From Lysobacterales bacterium (GTDB lineage: Bacteria; Pseudomonadota; Gammaproteobacteria; Xanthomonadales; Rhodanobacteraceae), in assembly GCA_016721015.1 (NCBI GenBank), contig JADKJL010000009.1, positions 496,001 through 560,000 on the forward strand: a stretch of 64,000 nt of DNA, in the 5' to 3' direction. Positions 37,678 through 46,193 of this stretch are shown piece by piece. The translations under genes and the position numbers were made by a program. The notes under the pieces are model-generated. The model was given only the letters and a program-made list of their open reading frames with translations, searched no databases and had not been told where the DNA came from. How positions within the stretch are numbered: position 1 is the first letter of the stretch; every line of letters begins with the position of its first letter.

Positions 37678-40524
37678 ATGGACACGATCCGCATTCGCGG
37701 TGCCCGCACCCACAATCTGAAAAACATCGATATCGATCTGCCGCGTGACAGCCTGATCGTGATCACCGGCTTGTCCGGATCCGGCAAGTCTTCGCTGGCC
37801 TTCGACACGATCTACGCCGAGGGTCAGCGTCGGTATGTCGAGTCGCTGTCGTCATATGCGCGGCAATTTCTTTCGGTGATGGAGAAGCCCGATGTGGATC
37901 ACATCGAAGGGCTTTCGCCGGCGATCTCGATCGAGCAGAAATCGACTTCGCACAACCCGCGCTCGACGGTCGGCACGATCACCGAGATATACGACTACCT
38001 GCGCCTGCTCTACGCGCGCGTTGGCTCACCCCGCTGCCCGGATCATGGCGAGGCGCTGGAGGCGCAGACAGTCAGCCAGATGGTCGATGCCGCACTCGCC
38101 CTGGATCCGAAAAAGCGCTACATGCTGCTCGCGCCGGTCGTTCGCGAGCGCAAGGGCGAGCATGTACAGGTGTTCGATCAGTTGCGTGCGCAAGGTTTCA
38201 TTCGCGTGCGCGTCAACGGCGTTGCGCATGAACTCGATGAAGTGCCCGCCCTCGCCCTGCGCCAGAAGCACACCATCGAGGCGGTGATCGATCGCTTCCG
38301 CGCCAAGCCTGACATCAAGCAGCGCCTGGCAGAATCCTTCGAGACCGCGCTGCGCCTTGGCGATGGCATTGCCCTGCTCGTCGACATGGATGACGACAAG
38401 GCCCCGATGACGACATTTTCGTCACGCTACTCGTGTCCGATCTGCGACTACGCCCTGCCCGAACTCGAGCCGCGCCTGTTTTCATTCAACTCGCCGATCG
38501 GGGCCTGCCAGAGTTGCGATGGCCTCGGCATCACCCAGTTCTTCGATCCCGAACGTGTCGTCGTGCATCCGGCGCAAGGCCTCTCGGCAGGCGCCGTGCG
38601 TGGCTGGGATCGGCGCAACATGTACTACTTCCAGATGATCCTGTCGCTGGCCAAACACTACGGTTTCAGCGTCGATACGCCTTGGATCGAACTGCCGGAA
38701 AAGATTCGCCAGCGGGTGCTCTACGGTTCCGGCAGCGAGCAGATCAGCTTCAGCTACGTCATGGAGAATGGCGGCAAGGTCGCGCGCAAACACAAGTTCG
38801 AGGGCATCATTCCGAACCTCGAACGACGCTACAAGGAAACCGAATCACCCGCCGTGCGCGAGGAGATTGCCAAGTTCATCAGTCCGCGTGCCTGCCCAGA
38901 ATGCGAGGGCCAGCGCCTGAACCGCTCCGCGCGCAACGTGTTCGTCGCTGATGTCAATTTGCCAACCATCACCGCGCTGCCGATCGACCAGTCACTTGAT
39001 CACTTCAGGAACCTGAGTCTTCCGGGCTGGCGCGGCGAAGTCGCAGTGAAGATCGTCAAGGAGATTCGCGAGCGCCTCAACTTCCTCGTCGATGTCGGCC
39101 TCAACTACCTGACCCTCGATCGCCAGGCCGATTCGCTGTCCGGTGGCGAGGCGCAGCGCATCCGTCTGGCCAGCCAGATCGGTGCCGGCCTGGTCGGCGT
39201 CATGTACGTGCTCGATGAGCCTTCGATCGGTCTGCATCAGCGCGACAACGAACGTCTGCTCGGCACCCTCGTGCGCCTGCGCGATCTCGGCAACACGGTA
39301 ATCGTCGTCGAACACGATGAAGACGCGATCCGCGCCGCCGACCATGTCGTCGACATCGGCCCCGGTGCCGGCGTACACGGCGGGCGTATTGTCGCCGAGG
39401 GCAAGCTCAAGGACATCCTCAAGGCGCCGGAATCGCTGACCGGTCAGTATCTTTCGGGAAAACGCCGCATCGAAGTGCCGAAGCAGCGTCGCCTTGCCGA
39501 TCCCGAGCGCATCCTGCGCATCGTCGGTGCCAGCGGCAACAATCTGAAAAATGTCGAGGTCGAAATCCCGGCTGGGCTGATGACCTGCGTCACCGGCGTT
39601 TCCGGATCGGGCAAGTCGACCCTGATCAACGACACGCTGTATCGGCAGACCGCGCTGGAGTTGAATGGCGCCAACGAAAAGCCTGCGCCGTTCAAGGCGA
39701 TTGAAGGACTCGACTTGTTCGACAAGGTGGTCGAAATCAACCAGTCGCCGATCGGCCGTACGCCGCGCTCGAATCCGGCCACGTACACGGGCTTGTTCAC
39801 GCCCTTGCGTGATCTGTTTGCACAGATTCCCGAGTCACGTGCACGCGGCTACGGTCCGGGTCGTTTCAGTTTCAACGTCAAGGGCGGTCGCTGCGAAGCC
39901 TGCCAGGGCGATGGCCTGATCAAGGTCGAGATGCACTTCCTGCCCGATGTGTATGTCACCTGCGATGTCTGCCACGGCAAGCGCTACAACCGCGAGACGC
40001 TGGAAATCACCTACAAGGGTCACACGATTTCCGACGTGCTCGACATGACCGTCGAGGATGCACAGACGCTGTTTCAGCCGGTGCCGGTGCTGGCGCGCAA
40101 ACTCGACACCCTGATGGATGTCGGCCTCGGCTACATCAAGCTCGGCCAGAGTGCGACCACCCTTTCAGGCGGTGAAGCGCAGCGCGTCAAGTTGTCGCGC
40201 GAACTGAGCAAGCGCGATACCGGACGCACGCTGTACATCCTCGATGAACCGACCACGGGTCTGCACTTCCACGATATCGAGCAACTGCTGAAAGTGCTGC
40301 ATCGCCTCGCCGATGATGGCAACACGGTCGTCGTCATCGAGCACAACCTCGATGTGATCAAGACCGCCGACTGGGTCATCGACCTGGGTCCCGAAGGCGG
40401 CGGTGGCGGTGGCACCATCCTCGCCAGCGGAACGCCCGAGCAAATCGTCAAGGTCAAGGCTTCGTACACCGGGCGCTTCCTCGCCGCGGTTCTCGGCACG
40501 TCGAAAAAGAAGAAGGCCGCATGA
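37678..40524 (+). CDS. uvrA: UvrA, excinuclease damage-recognition ATPase
   Basis: The 948-residue ABC-type ATPase of nucleotide excision repair. It has two Walker A motifs (GLSGSGKSS near residue 31; GVSGSGKST near 640), two ABC signatures (LSGGEAQRIRLA and LSGGEAQRVKLS), and two zinc fingers with paired cysteines (CPIC...CQSC and CEAC...CDVC). The N-terminus MDTIRIRGARTHNLKNI is standard. Its stop overlaps the following thioesterase start by 4 bases. No SOS box was picked out upstream by eye. Confidence 0.97.
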   Translation: MDTIRIRGARTHNLKNIDIDLPRDSLIVITGLSGSGKSSLAFDTIYAEGQRRYVESLSSYARQFLSVMEKPDVDHIEGLSPAISIEQKSTSHNPRSTVGTITEIYDYLRLLYARVGSPRCPDHGEALEAQTVSQMVDAALALDPKKRYMLLAPVVRERKGEHVQVFDQLRAQGFIRVRVNGVAHELDEVPALALRQKHTIEAVIDRFRAKPDIKQRLAESFETALRLGDGIALLVDMDDDKAPMTTFSSRYSCPICDYALPELEPRLFSFNSPIGACQSCDGLGITQFFDPERVVVHPAQGLSAGAVRGWDRRNMYYFQMILSLAKHYGFSVDTPWIELPEKIRQRVLYGSGSEQISFSYVMENGGKVARKHKFEGIIPNLERRYKETESPAVREEIAKFISPRACPECEGQRLNRSARNVFVADVNLPTITALPIDQSLDHFRNLSLPGWRGEVAVKIVKEIRERLNFLVDVGLNYLTLDRQADSLSGGEAQRIRLASQIGAGLVGVMYVLDEPSIGLHQRDNERLLGTLVRLRDLGNTVIVVEHDEDAIRAADHVVDIGPGAGVHGGRIVAEGKLKDILKAPESLTGQYLSGKRRIEVPKQRRLADPERILRIVGASGNNLKNVEVEIPAGLMTCVTGVSGSGKSTLINDTLYRQTALELNGANEKPAPFKAIEGLDLFDKVVEINQSPIGRTPRSNPATYTGLFTPLRDLFAQIPESRARGYGPGRFSFNVKGGRCEACQGDGLIKVEMHFLPDVYVTCDVCHGKRYNRETLEITYKGHTISDVLDMTVEDAQTLFQPVPVLARKLDTLMDVGLGYIKLGQSATTLSGGEAQRVKLSRELSKRDTGRTLYILDEPTTGLHFHDIEQLLKVLHRLADDGNTVVVIEHNLDVIKTADWVIDLGPEGGGGGGTILASGTPEQIVKVKASYTGRFLAAVLGTSKKKKAA

Positions 40525-40928
40525 GCGAACCATCTCCCCGCTTGCTCGCCCGCGTGCCGGTCACGGTGCGCTGGCGCGATCTTGATGCCTATAACCACGT
40601 CAACAATTCGAGCTTCCTGACCTTTCTCGAAGAAGCGCGACTGGTCTGGTTGCTCGGCATCGAGGGCGACTGGAGAACGGCCGAATTCAGCCCGGTGCTC
40701 GCCGCCAGCCAGATCAATTTCCGCGAACAGATCGAATGGCCCGCCGAGATCAGCGTCGAACTGCATTGCACGAAGCTGGGCAACACATCGATGACACTCG
40801 GCCATCGCATCACCTCGGCCGATGGAAGCAAGCTGCACAGCGATGGCAGCGTGGTCATGGTCTGGGTCAATCCGGCAACCGGAAAACCGATACCACTTCC
40901 GGCAGCCGTGCGCGTGGCCTGCGCGTGA
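40521..40928 (+). CDS. Hotdog-fold acyl-CoA thioesterase
   Basis: The 135-residue protein has the 4-hydroxybenzoyl-CoA thioesterase opening RWRDLDAYNHVNNSSFLTFLEEAR, with the catalytic Asp in the expected place. It is a second hotdog thioesterase beside ybgC in this window. The ATG overlaps the uvrA stop (ATGA), implying coupled translation with uvrA. The physiological acyl substrate is unknown. It is convergent with the TonB-dependent receptor gene 9 bases downstream. Confidence 0.88.
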   Translation: MSEPSPRLLARVPVTVRWRDLDAYNHVNNSSFLTFLEEARLVWLLGIEGDWRTAEFSPVLAASQINFREQIEWPAEISVELHCTKLGNTSMTLGHRITSADGSKLHSDGSVVMVWVNPATGKPIPLPAAVRVACA

Positions 40929-40937
40929 TTCAGCCGC

Positions 40938-43160
40938 TTACCAGTCCGCGCTCAGCTTCAACATGGCATTGCGCCCTGCTTGTGTGTACAGGTCGAGGTC
41001 GGTGGCATCGGGCTTGATCCCGCGCAGGCTGACCCAGTCCCAATAACGCCGATTGCCGAGGTTGGCGAGGGCGAGATCGAGGCGCAGGTGATTGCCAATG
41101 TTGAGCCATGCATTCAGATCGATTCGCCCATAGCCAGCCGGTTGATAGAGGGCGCCGGCGCTGTCATCCACGCGTGAAACCCGTTGCACGCCGGTCAGCG
41201 ACAGCTGCGCGCCCCAGCGTTCCGCATCGGCCTGCCAGCCGCCAACCACGGTGGCACGCGCGGGCGCGACACTGTTGAGCGGCTGGTCGCGCACGGTGTC
41301 GGTGCCGCGCAGCCAGTTCGCGCGCAACTCGACATAGGTGCCGCGCCAGGCCTCTCGCCACGCGCCAAGCGCCCAGTGCGCATCGGCCTCGATGCCACGT
41401 ATGCGTGCGCGATCGCGATTGATCGACTGGAACACCAGCGCGCCCGTAACCGGATCGATGCCGAGATTGGCACGCGATTCGATGAGGTCGCGGAAACGGT
41501 TGTCATAGGCGGCCAGCGAGCCGCGCAGGAGCGGACCACTCCAGCGCAATCCCGCCTCAAGTCCGAGACTGCGTTCGGGTTTGAGATCCGGATTCGGCTT
41601 GACCAGATAGTTGAACGTCGGCAGGTAGAGGCCGACATTGACATCGGAAAACGGCGGTGCGCGATAGCCGCGTACCGCCTGCATGTAGAGCGTCGCCTGC
41701 TCGCTCGCGCTGAAGCGCAAGCCGAGCTTGGGCGTCCACTGCGTATTGCCGATATCGGCGAGCACGATTTGCGGGTTGTCCTGCAACCAGATCGGATCCG
41801 CATCGGCTTGCAACGAGTAACGCTCCCAGCGCAGGCCCGGCACAACCGTCCAGCGTGGCGCGAAACGGATTTCGTCCTGCCAGAAGACGCCAAGCTCATG
41901 CACGTTCGAAATCGGAAAGTCACGAACCGGAAACACTTCGCCAAGAACAACATTGGTACTTTGTCCGTTGTTCAGGTTGATCTGCGCACCCGTGCGCAGC
42001 CCTTCGTAGTCGTGCCAGGTCAGATCAATGCCAAACACCTGCCAGTGCGCGATATCGCCCCATTGATTGCGCGATTGCGCAACCAGCTCGAGACCGCGGC
42101 TGGTCTGCTCATAATTGAACTCGCGCGCACGCAGGGTCGGATACGGCGTCTGCGCATCGGCGAGACGATACTGATCGGTGGCCTGGCGCGTAGTCGAATC
42201 CTGCTGGTAGACGAGCAGATCCAGCGCATCGATCGCAGCCCACGGCTGCGACCAGCTTGCGGCGAGACTGACGCGATCGCGCTTCCAGCGATCGTCTGCG
42301 TCCAGTGCATTGGTGGTGCTGTAGCGACCCGGCCCGAAAACCAGCGACTGCACATCGGTTTGCTGCCTGCCGGCTCCGTGGTCGAGGGTAAACGTCCAGC
42401 GACCCGTATTTCCGCCGTCATAGACGATCTTGGCCAGCGCCGCATCACGCTCGACATCGGCAGGATTGGCCGGCATGCCGCCGGCACGCGGAAGGTTCTC
42501 GGTCTCATGTCCCTGGTGCCGTGAAAGCAGGACCATGCCACTCCAGCGACCATTTGCCGCAGCGATGTTGGCAGCCTCGAAATGACTGTCATCGCGGCTC
42601 GCAACACCGACCGATGCACCCATCGCCAGGGCATTGCCACGCCACAGGAAATCCTCCGGATTGCGCGTCGTCAAGGCGACCACGCCCGCCAGCGCCTTGC
42701 TGCCATAAAGCGTCGACGCGGGTCCGCGCAGCACCTCGACCCGCTGCACGGCATCGAGGGAAACCAGATCACGCCCGGCCAGGGCGAACTGGCCCACCCC
42801 AAAACCATCCGGCAAGGGGACGCCATCGATCTCGATGCTGACACGATTGCCCTCGAGGCCGCGGATATTGAAGCCCTGGCGACCGAACCGCACCGCATCG
42901 ACCGGCACGCTTACGCCAGGCACCAGCGCGGCGAGATCGGCGATATCGATGACGCCATTGCGTTCTAGCCGATCGCGCTCGACCACGCTGACGCTGCCGA
43001 CGACCTGCTGCAGTGGCTCGGCTGCGCGACTGCCGATGACCACGATCGGATCGAGTGCAACGGTATCGGCGTCGGTGGCGGGTTGCGCCACGGCTACGGC
43101 CGAGACGAAAAATCCTAGGACGCCTGGAACAATCAGGCGGCGCGGCAGGGGAAAAAGCAT
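40938..43160 (-). CDS. TonB-dependent outer-membrane receptor, heme/hemoglobin-type
   Basis: The 740-residue protein has a signal peptide (LIVPGVLGFFVSAVAVA-QP), a TonB-box-like segment (DPIVVIGSR) and a plug domain (GVIDIADLAALVPGVSV; VQRVEVLRGPASTLYGSKALAGVV). A 22-strand barrel follows, ending in an aromatic residue (LKLSADW). The barrel contains YRAP and NPDLKPERS, close to the FRAP and NPNL boxes of heme and hemoglobin receptors. The start at 43160 was chosen by the signal peptide. It is transcribed divergently from nirS, and the shared 224-base region contains palindromes. Heme uptake would fit a neighbour that needs heme, but the ligand is inferred. Confidence 0.85.
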   Translation of the reverse strand: MLFPLPRRLIVPGVLGFFVSAVAVAQPATDADTVALDPIVVIGSRAAEPLQQVVGSVSVVERDRLERNGVIDIADLAALVPGVSVPVDAVRFGRQGFNIRGLEGNRVSIEIDGVPLPDGFGVGQFALAGRDLVSLDAVQRVEVLRGPASTLYGSKALAGVVALTTRNPEDFLWRGNALAMGASVGVASRDDSHFEAANIAAANGRWSGMVLLSRHQGHETENLPRAGGMPANPADVERDAALAKIVYDGGNTGRWTFTLDHGAGRQQTDVQSLVFGPGRYSTTNALDADDRWKRDRVSLAASWSQPWAAIDALDLLVYQQDSTTRQATDQYRLADAQTPYPTLRAREFNYEQTSRGLELVAQSRNQWGDIAHWQVFGIDLTWHDYEGLRTGAQINLNNGQSTNVVLGEVFPVRDFPISNVHELGVFWQDEIRFAPRWTVVPGLRWERYSLQADADPIWLQDNPQIVLADIGNTQWTPKLGLRFSASEQATLYMQAVRGYRAPPFSDVNVGLYLPTFNYLVKPNPDLKPERSLGLEAGLRWSGPLLRGSLAAYDNRFRDLIESRANLGIDPVTGALVFQSINRDRARIRGIEADAHWALGAWREAWRGTYVELRANWLRGTDTVRDQPLNSVAPARATVVGGWQADAERWGAQLSLTGVQRVSRVDDSAGALYQPAGYGRIDLNAWLNIGNHLRLDLALANLGNRRYWDWVSLRGIKPDATDLDLYTQAGRNAMLKLSADW

Positions 43161-43214
43161 GGGGATGATCCAACGAGAAGACCCGGTGAATTTTACTGCG
43201 CGCCGGATCCCTCC

Positions 43215-43234
43215 CACTTGATTCCACTCAAGTG
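43215..43234. promoter_or_regulatory. Palindrome CACTTGA-N6-TCAAGTG, possible operator
   Basis: This is a perfect 7-base inverted repeat with a 6-base spacer, 55 bases upstream of the TonB receptor start and in the region shared with nirS. A further ACTTGA half-site occurs at 43282-43287. The binding protein is unknown. Confidence 0.5.
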
Positions 43235-43236
43235 AA

Positions 43237-43257
43237 ACCGATTCGGCACGAATCGGT
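43237..43257. promoter_or_regulatory. Palindrome ACCGATTCG-N3-CGAATCGGT, possible operator
   Basis: A perfect 9-base inverted repeat with a GCA spacer, 2 bases from the previous palindrome. It could be a regulator site for the receptor gene or an RNA stem in its leader. It has no T-run, so it is not a terminator. Confidence 0.5.
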
Positions 43258-43283
43258 ACCGAAGATGTACTGATTATCTTTAC

Positions 43284-43297
43284 TTGATCTGAGTCAG
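43284..43297 (+). promoter_or_regulatory. FNR/DNR-family-like box upstream of nirS
   Basis: TTGAT-CTGA-GTCAG matches the FNR/DNR-type pattern TTGAT-N4-(A/G)TCAA in all but the last base. Its centre is about 94 bases before the nirS ATG, leaving room for a -41.5 type activated promoter. Anaerobic or NO-responsive control of nirS by such regulators is well established in other bacteria. Confidence 0.5.
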
Positions 43298-43384
43298 GAC
43301 ACTCTCACCGCATACAGGGAGACTGTTGCTCATGGTGCCGGAATAGCGGCACCCAGCAGACCAAAATCGTCAAGGGAGTCAGCT

Positions 43385-45484
43385 ATGAGAACCATGAAAA
43401 TCAGTGGGGTTCTGTTTGCGATGTTATGGCTGGGGGGCCAGGCCATTGCTTCGGATGTGACCAACGAACGGCCACCCAAGCAGGGCAATGAAGCCGGCGA
43501 AGCCGCCTTCAAGGCCAATTGTGCAGCCTGCCATCAGCCAGACGGCAAGGGCCTGCCAGGCGCATTTCCGCCACTCGCGAAATCCGATTACCTCAACGGT
43601 CGGGACGCCAAGGAAATTGCCGGTCATGTGCTGCAGGGAATCACCGGTACGCTGACGGTCAACGGCGAGACGTTCAACAACGTGATGCCGGCGCAGAGTC
43701 ATCTGAGTGATGCCGACATCGCTTCGATCATCAACTATGTCTATGCCAGTTGGGACAACTCCGGCAAGAAGCTCACCGAAGCCGACGTGACCGAACAGCG
43801 CAGGAAGCTGGATGTCACCAGCGACAAGGCCCAGGGTGAGATGCATCCGGGTACGCCGCAGAGCATGGAAAGCTATCAGGGCGCACCCTCGCCTGCCGGC
43901 GCCAAAGGCGTCGAGATGATCATCAACCCCGACGCGCCGCCGATCAGCAAGGTTGAGTATGCCGAGGCCACGAAGATCTTCTTCGAGCGTTGTGCCGGTT
44001 GCCATGGCGTGTTGCGCAAGGGTGCCACCGGCAAGCCGCTGACCCCGGACATCACGCGCAAGAAGGGCACCGATTACCTCAAGGCGCTGATCAACTTCGG
44101 CTCCCCCGGTGGCATGCCGAACTGGGGCACCTCGGGTGACCTCACGCCTGCGCAGGTCGACATGATGGCGCGCTTCCTCCAGCACGAACCACCGGCACCG
44201 CCGGAATGGGGCATGCCCGAGATGATGGCCTCGTTCAAGGAAGTCATTCCTGTCGACCAGCGTCCGACCAAAAAGGAAAACAACTACAACACCGACAACA
44301 TCTTCGTCGTCACCCTGCGTGATGCGGGCGAAATCGCCCTGATCGATGGCGACACCAAGAAGATCATCACCATCATCAAGACCGGCTATGCGGTGCACAT
44401 TTCGCGGCCTTCCCACTCGGGACGCTACGTCTACACGATCGGCCGGGACGCCAAGATCGACCTGATCGACTTGTGGATGAAGACGCCAGGAATCGTCGCC
44501 GAAATCAAGATCGGCCTCGAGGCGCGTTCGGTCGAGACTTCCAAGTACAAGGGCTACGAGGACAAGCTCGCCATTGCCGGTGCGTACTGGCCGCCGCAAT
44601 TCGTGATCATGGACGGCCCGACCCTGAAGCCGATCAAGATCGTCTCCACACGCGGCATGACCGTGGATACGCAGGAATATCATCCGGAACCGCGCGTCGC
44701 CGCCATTGTGGCCAGTCATGAGCACCCGGACTTCATCGTCAACGTCAAGGAGACCGGACATGTCCTGCTGGTCGACTACAGCGACGTCGATGCGCTGAAG
44801 ATCACCACGCTGGATGCTGCCCGCTTCCTGCACGATGGTGGCTGGGACAGCACCAAGCGCTACTTCCTGACCGCCGCCAACCAGTCCGACAAGATCGCCG
44901 TGGTCGACTCGAAGGAGCGCAAGATGGCGGCCCTGATCGATGTCGACAAGATTCCGCATCCGGGTCGCGGCGCCAACTTCGACCATCCGAAGTTCGGTCC
45001 GGTCTGGGGTACCTCGGCACTCGGCAACGAGAAGATCACCCTGATCGGCACCGATCCGGAGAATCATCCGGCGAATGCCTGGAAGGTCGTCCAGGTACTC
45101 AAGGGCCAGGGCGGCGGTTCGCTGTTCATCAAGACCCATCCGAAGTCGCGCAATCTCTGGGTCGACACCACGCTCAACCCGGATCCGAAGCTGAGCCAGT
45201 CGATCGCGGTATTCGACATCGACAACCTCGATGCCGGCTACAAGGTGTTGCCGATCGCGGAATGGGCGAAGCTCGGCGAAGGCCCGAAGCGCGTTGTCCA
45301 GCCCGAATACAACGCAACCGGCGATGAAGTCTGGTTCTCGGTATGGAACGCCAAGAATCAGAGCAGCGCCCTGGTTGTTGTCGATGACAAGACACGCAAG
45401 CTCAAGAAGGTGATCAACGACAAGCGAATCATCACGCCGACCGGCAAGTTCAACGTGCACAACACGGTCGACGACGTCTATTGA
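43385..45484 (+). CDS. nirS: Cytochrome cd1 nitrite reductase with extra N-terminal cytochrome c domain
   Basis: The 699-residue exported protein reduces nitrite to nitric oxide in the periplasm. After a signal peptide (to about residue 22) comes a first c-type domain (CAACH, 46-50, Met ligand candidate in NVMPAQSH). A second c-type domain with CAGCH at 203-207 in CAGCHGVLRKGATGKPLTPD is the usual NirS cytochrome. The eight-bladed d1 propeller follows, with the proximal d1 ligand His338 (GYAVHISR) and the active-site His residues in ASHEHPDF (445/447) and FLHDGGWD (483). The d1 ligands are intact. Classical NirS is about 560-600 residues with one c domain, so the first 130 residues are an addition, like a fused NirC-type electron donor. 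No heme d1 biosynthesis genes lie in the window. A strong terminator follows. Confidence 0.95.
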   Translation: MRTMKISGVLFAMLWLGGQAIASDVTNERPPKQGNEAGEAAFKANCAACHQPDGKGLPGAFPPLAKSDYLNGRDAKEIAGHVLQGITGTLTVNGETFNNVMPAQSHLSDADIASIINYVYASWDNSGKKLTEADVTEQRRKLDVTSDKAQGEMHPGTPQSMESYQGAPSPAGAKGVEMIINPDAPPISKVEYAEATKIFFERCAGCHGVLRKGATGKPLTPDITRKKGTDYLKALINFGSPGGMPNWGTSGDLTPAQVDMMARFLQHEPPAPPEWGMPEMMASFKEVIPVDQRPTKKENNYNTDNIFVVTLRDAGEIALIDGDTKKIITIIKTGYAVHISRPSHSGRYVYTIGRDAKIDLIDLWMKTPGIVAEIKIGLEARSVETSKYKGYEDKLAIAGAYWPPQFVIMDGPTLKPIKIVSTRGMTVDTQEYHPEPRVAAIVASHEHPDFIVNVKETGHVLLVDYSDVDALKITTLDAARFLHDGGWDSTKRYFLTAANQSDKIAVVDSKERKMAALIDVDKIPHPGRGANFDHPKFGPVWGTSALGNEKITLIGTDPENHPANAWKVVQVLKGQGGGSLFIKTHPKSRNLWVDTTLNPDPKLSQSIAVFDIDNLDAGYKVLPIAEWAKLGEGPKRVVQPEYNATGDEVWFSVWNAKNQSSALVVVDDKTRKLKKVINDKRIITPTGKFNVHNTVDDVY

Positions 45485-45518
45485 TCACGGTGGATTGATT
45501 CACCGGTTCGGCAAGGCA

Positions 45519-45547
45519 GAGGCCCCGCATGCGGGGCCTCTTTTTTT
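45519..45547 (+). terminator. Strong Rho-independent terminator of nirS
   Basis: A 10-bp GC stem GAGGCCCCGC / GCGGGGCCTC with a 2-base nominal loop is followed by seven T. It isolates nirS as a single-gene unit from the molybdenum hydroxylase genes. Confidence 0.95.
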
Positions 45548-45665
45548 GGCCGCGAGCACCGGTTTTCCGGCCAGGCAAGGCTCACCTGTGCAGCAATGCA
45601 AGGCGATGCGACAATGGCGGTCGCCTGCGGGCATAGCCCGCGTCACGATTCCTCGCGAACCTGCC

Positions 45666-46193
45666 ATGCAGAAGCCGAACCAGCCACCGACGCCTGCCAG
45701 CCCGGACACGATCAGCAAGCCGGCGCCGACGCCGGCCCCGTTGACCATCAACGGCAAGCCATACTTCCATGATGGCGATCCGGACATGCCCCTGCTCTGG
45801 TATCTGCGCGATGTGCTGCGCCTGACCGGTACCAAATATGGCTGCGGGATTGGCGCCTGCGGTGCCTGCACGGTGCTGGTCGATGGCAAGGCGACGCGAT
45901 CTTGCCTGACCACGATGCTGGCGGTCGCCAGTCGCGCCATCACCACGATCGAAGGTCTCGAGACGGACAAGCTGCATCCGGTCCAGCAAGCGTGGATCGA
46001 GAATGACGTGGCCCAATGCGGCTACTGTCAGGCCGGCCAGATCATGGCGGTAGTTGATCTGCTGGCGCGCAAGCCCAAGCCTTCGGATGCGGATATCGCT
46101 GGAATCGACAACCTGTGTCGCTGCGGCACGTATCCACGCATACGCCGTGCAATCCTGCGCGCCGCGGCATTGAGTGAGGGCAAGGCATCGTGA
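45666..46193 (+). CDS. Molybdenum hydroxylase small subunit, 2x[2Fe-2S] (IorA-like)
   Basis: The 175-residue protein has a Pro-rich N-terminal extension (about 30 residues), then a plant-type ferredoxin domain with C-x4-C-x2-C (GCGIGACGAC) and a distal Cys. A helical second cluster domain follows with CGYC and CRCG (NLCRCGTYPRIRRAI). Such subunits pass electrons from the molybdenum centre of xanthine-oxidase-family enzymes, here of the isoquinoline 1-oxidoreductase/aldehyde dehydrogenase type. ATG at 45666 was chosen; the upstream open stretch crosses the nirS terminator. The stop overlaps the large-subunit GTG. Confidence 0.92.
   Translation: MQKPNQPPTPASPDTISKPAPTPAPLTINGKPYFHDGDPDMPLLWYLRDVLRLTGTKYGCGIGACGACTVLVDGKATRSCLTTMLAVASRAITTIEGLETDKLHPVQQAWIENDVAQCGYCQAGQIMAVVDLLARKPKPSDADIAGIDNLCRCGTYPRIRRAILRAAALSEGKAS

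Noticed and set aside
43424..45460. 678-codon open frame antisense to nirS
   Set aside because: It lies wholly opposite a gene with intact catalytic motifs, has an Arg/Asp/Val/Gly-skewed composition typical of GC-rich shadow frames, and matches no family.
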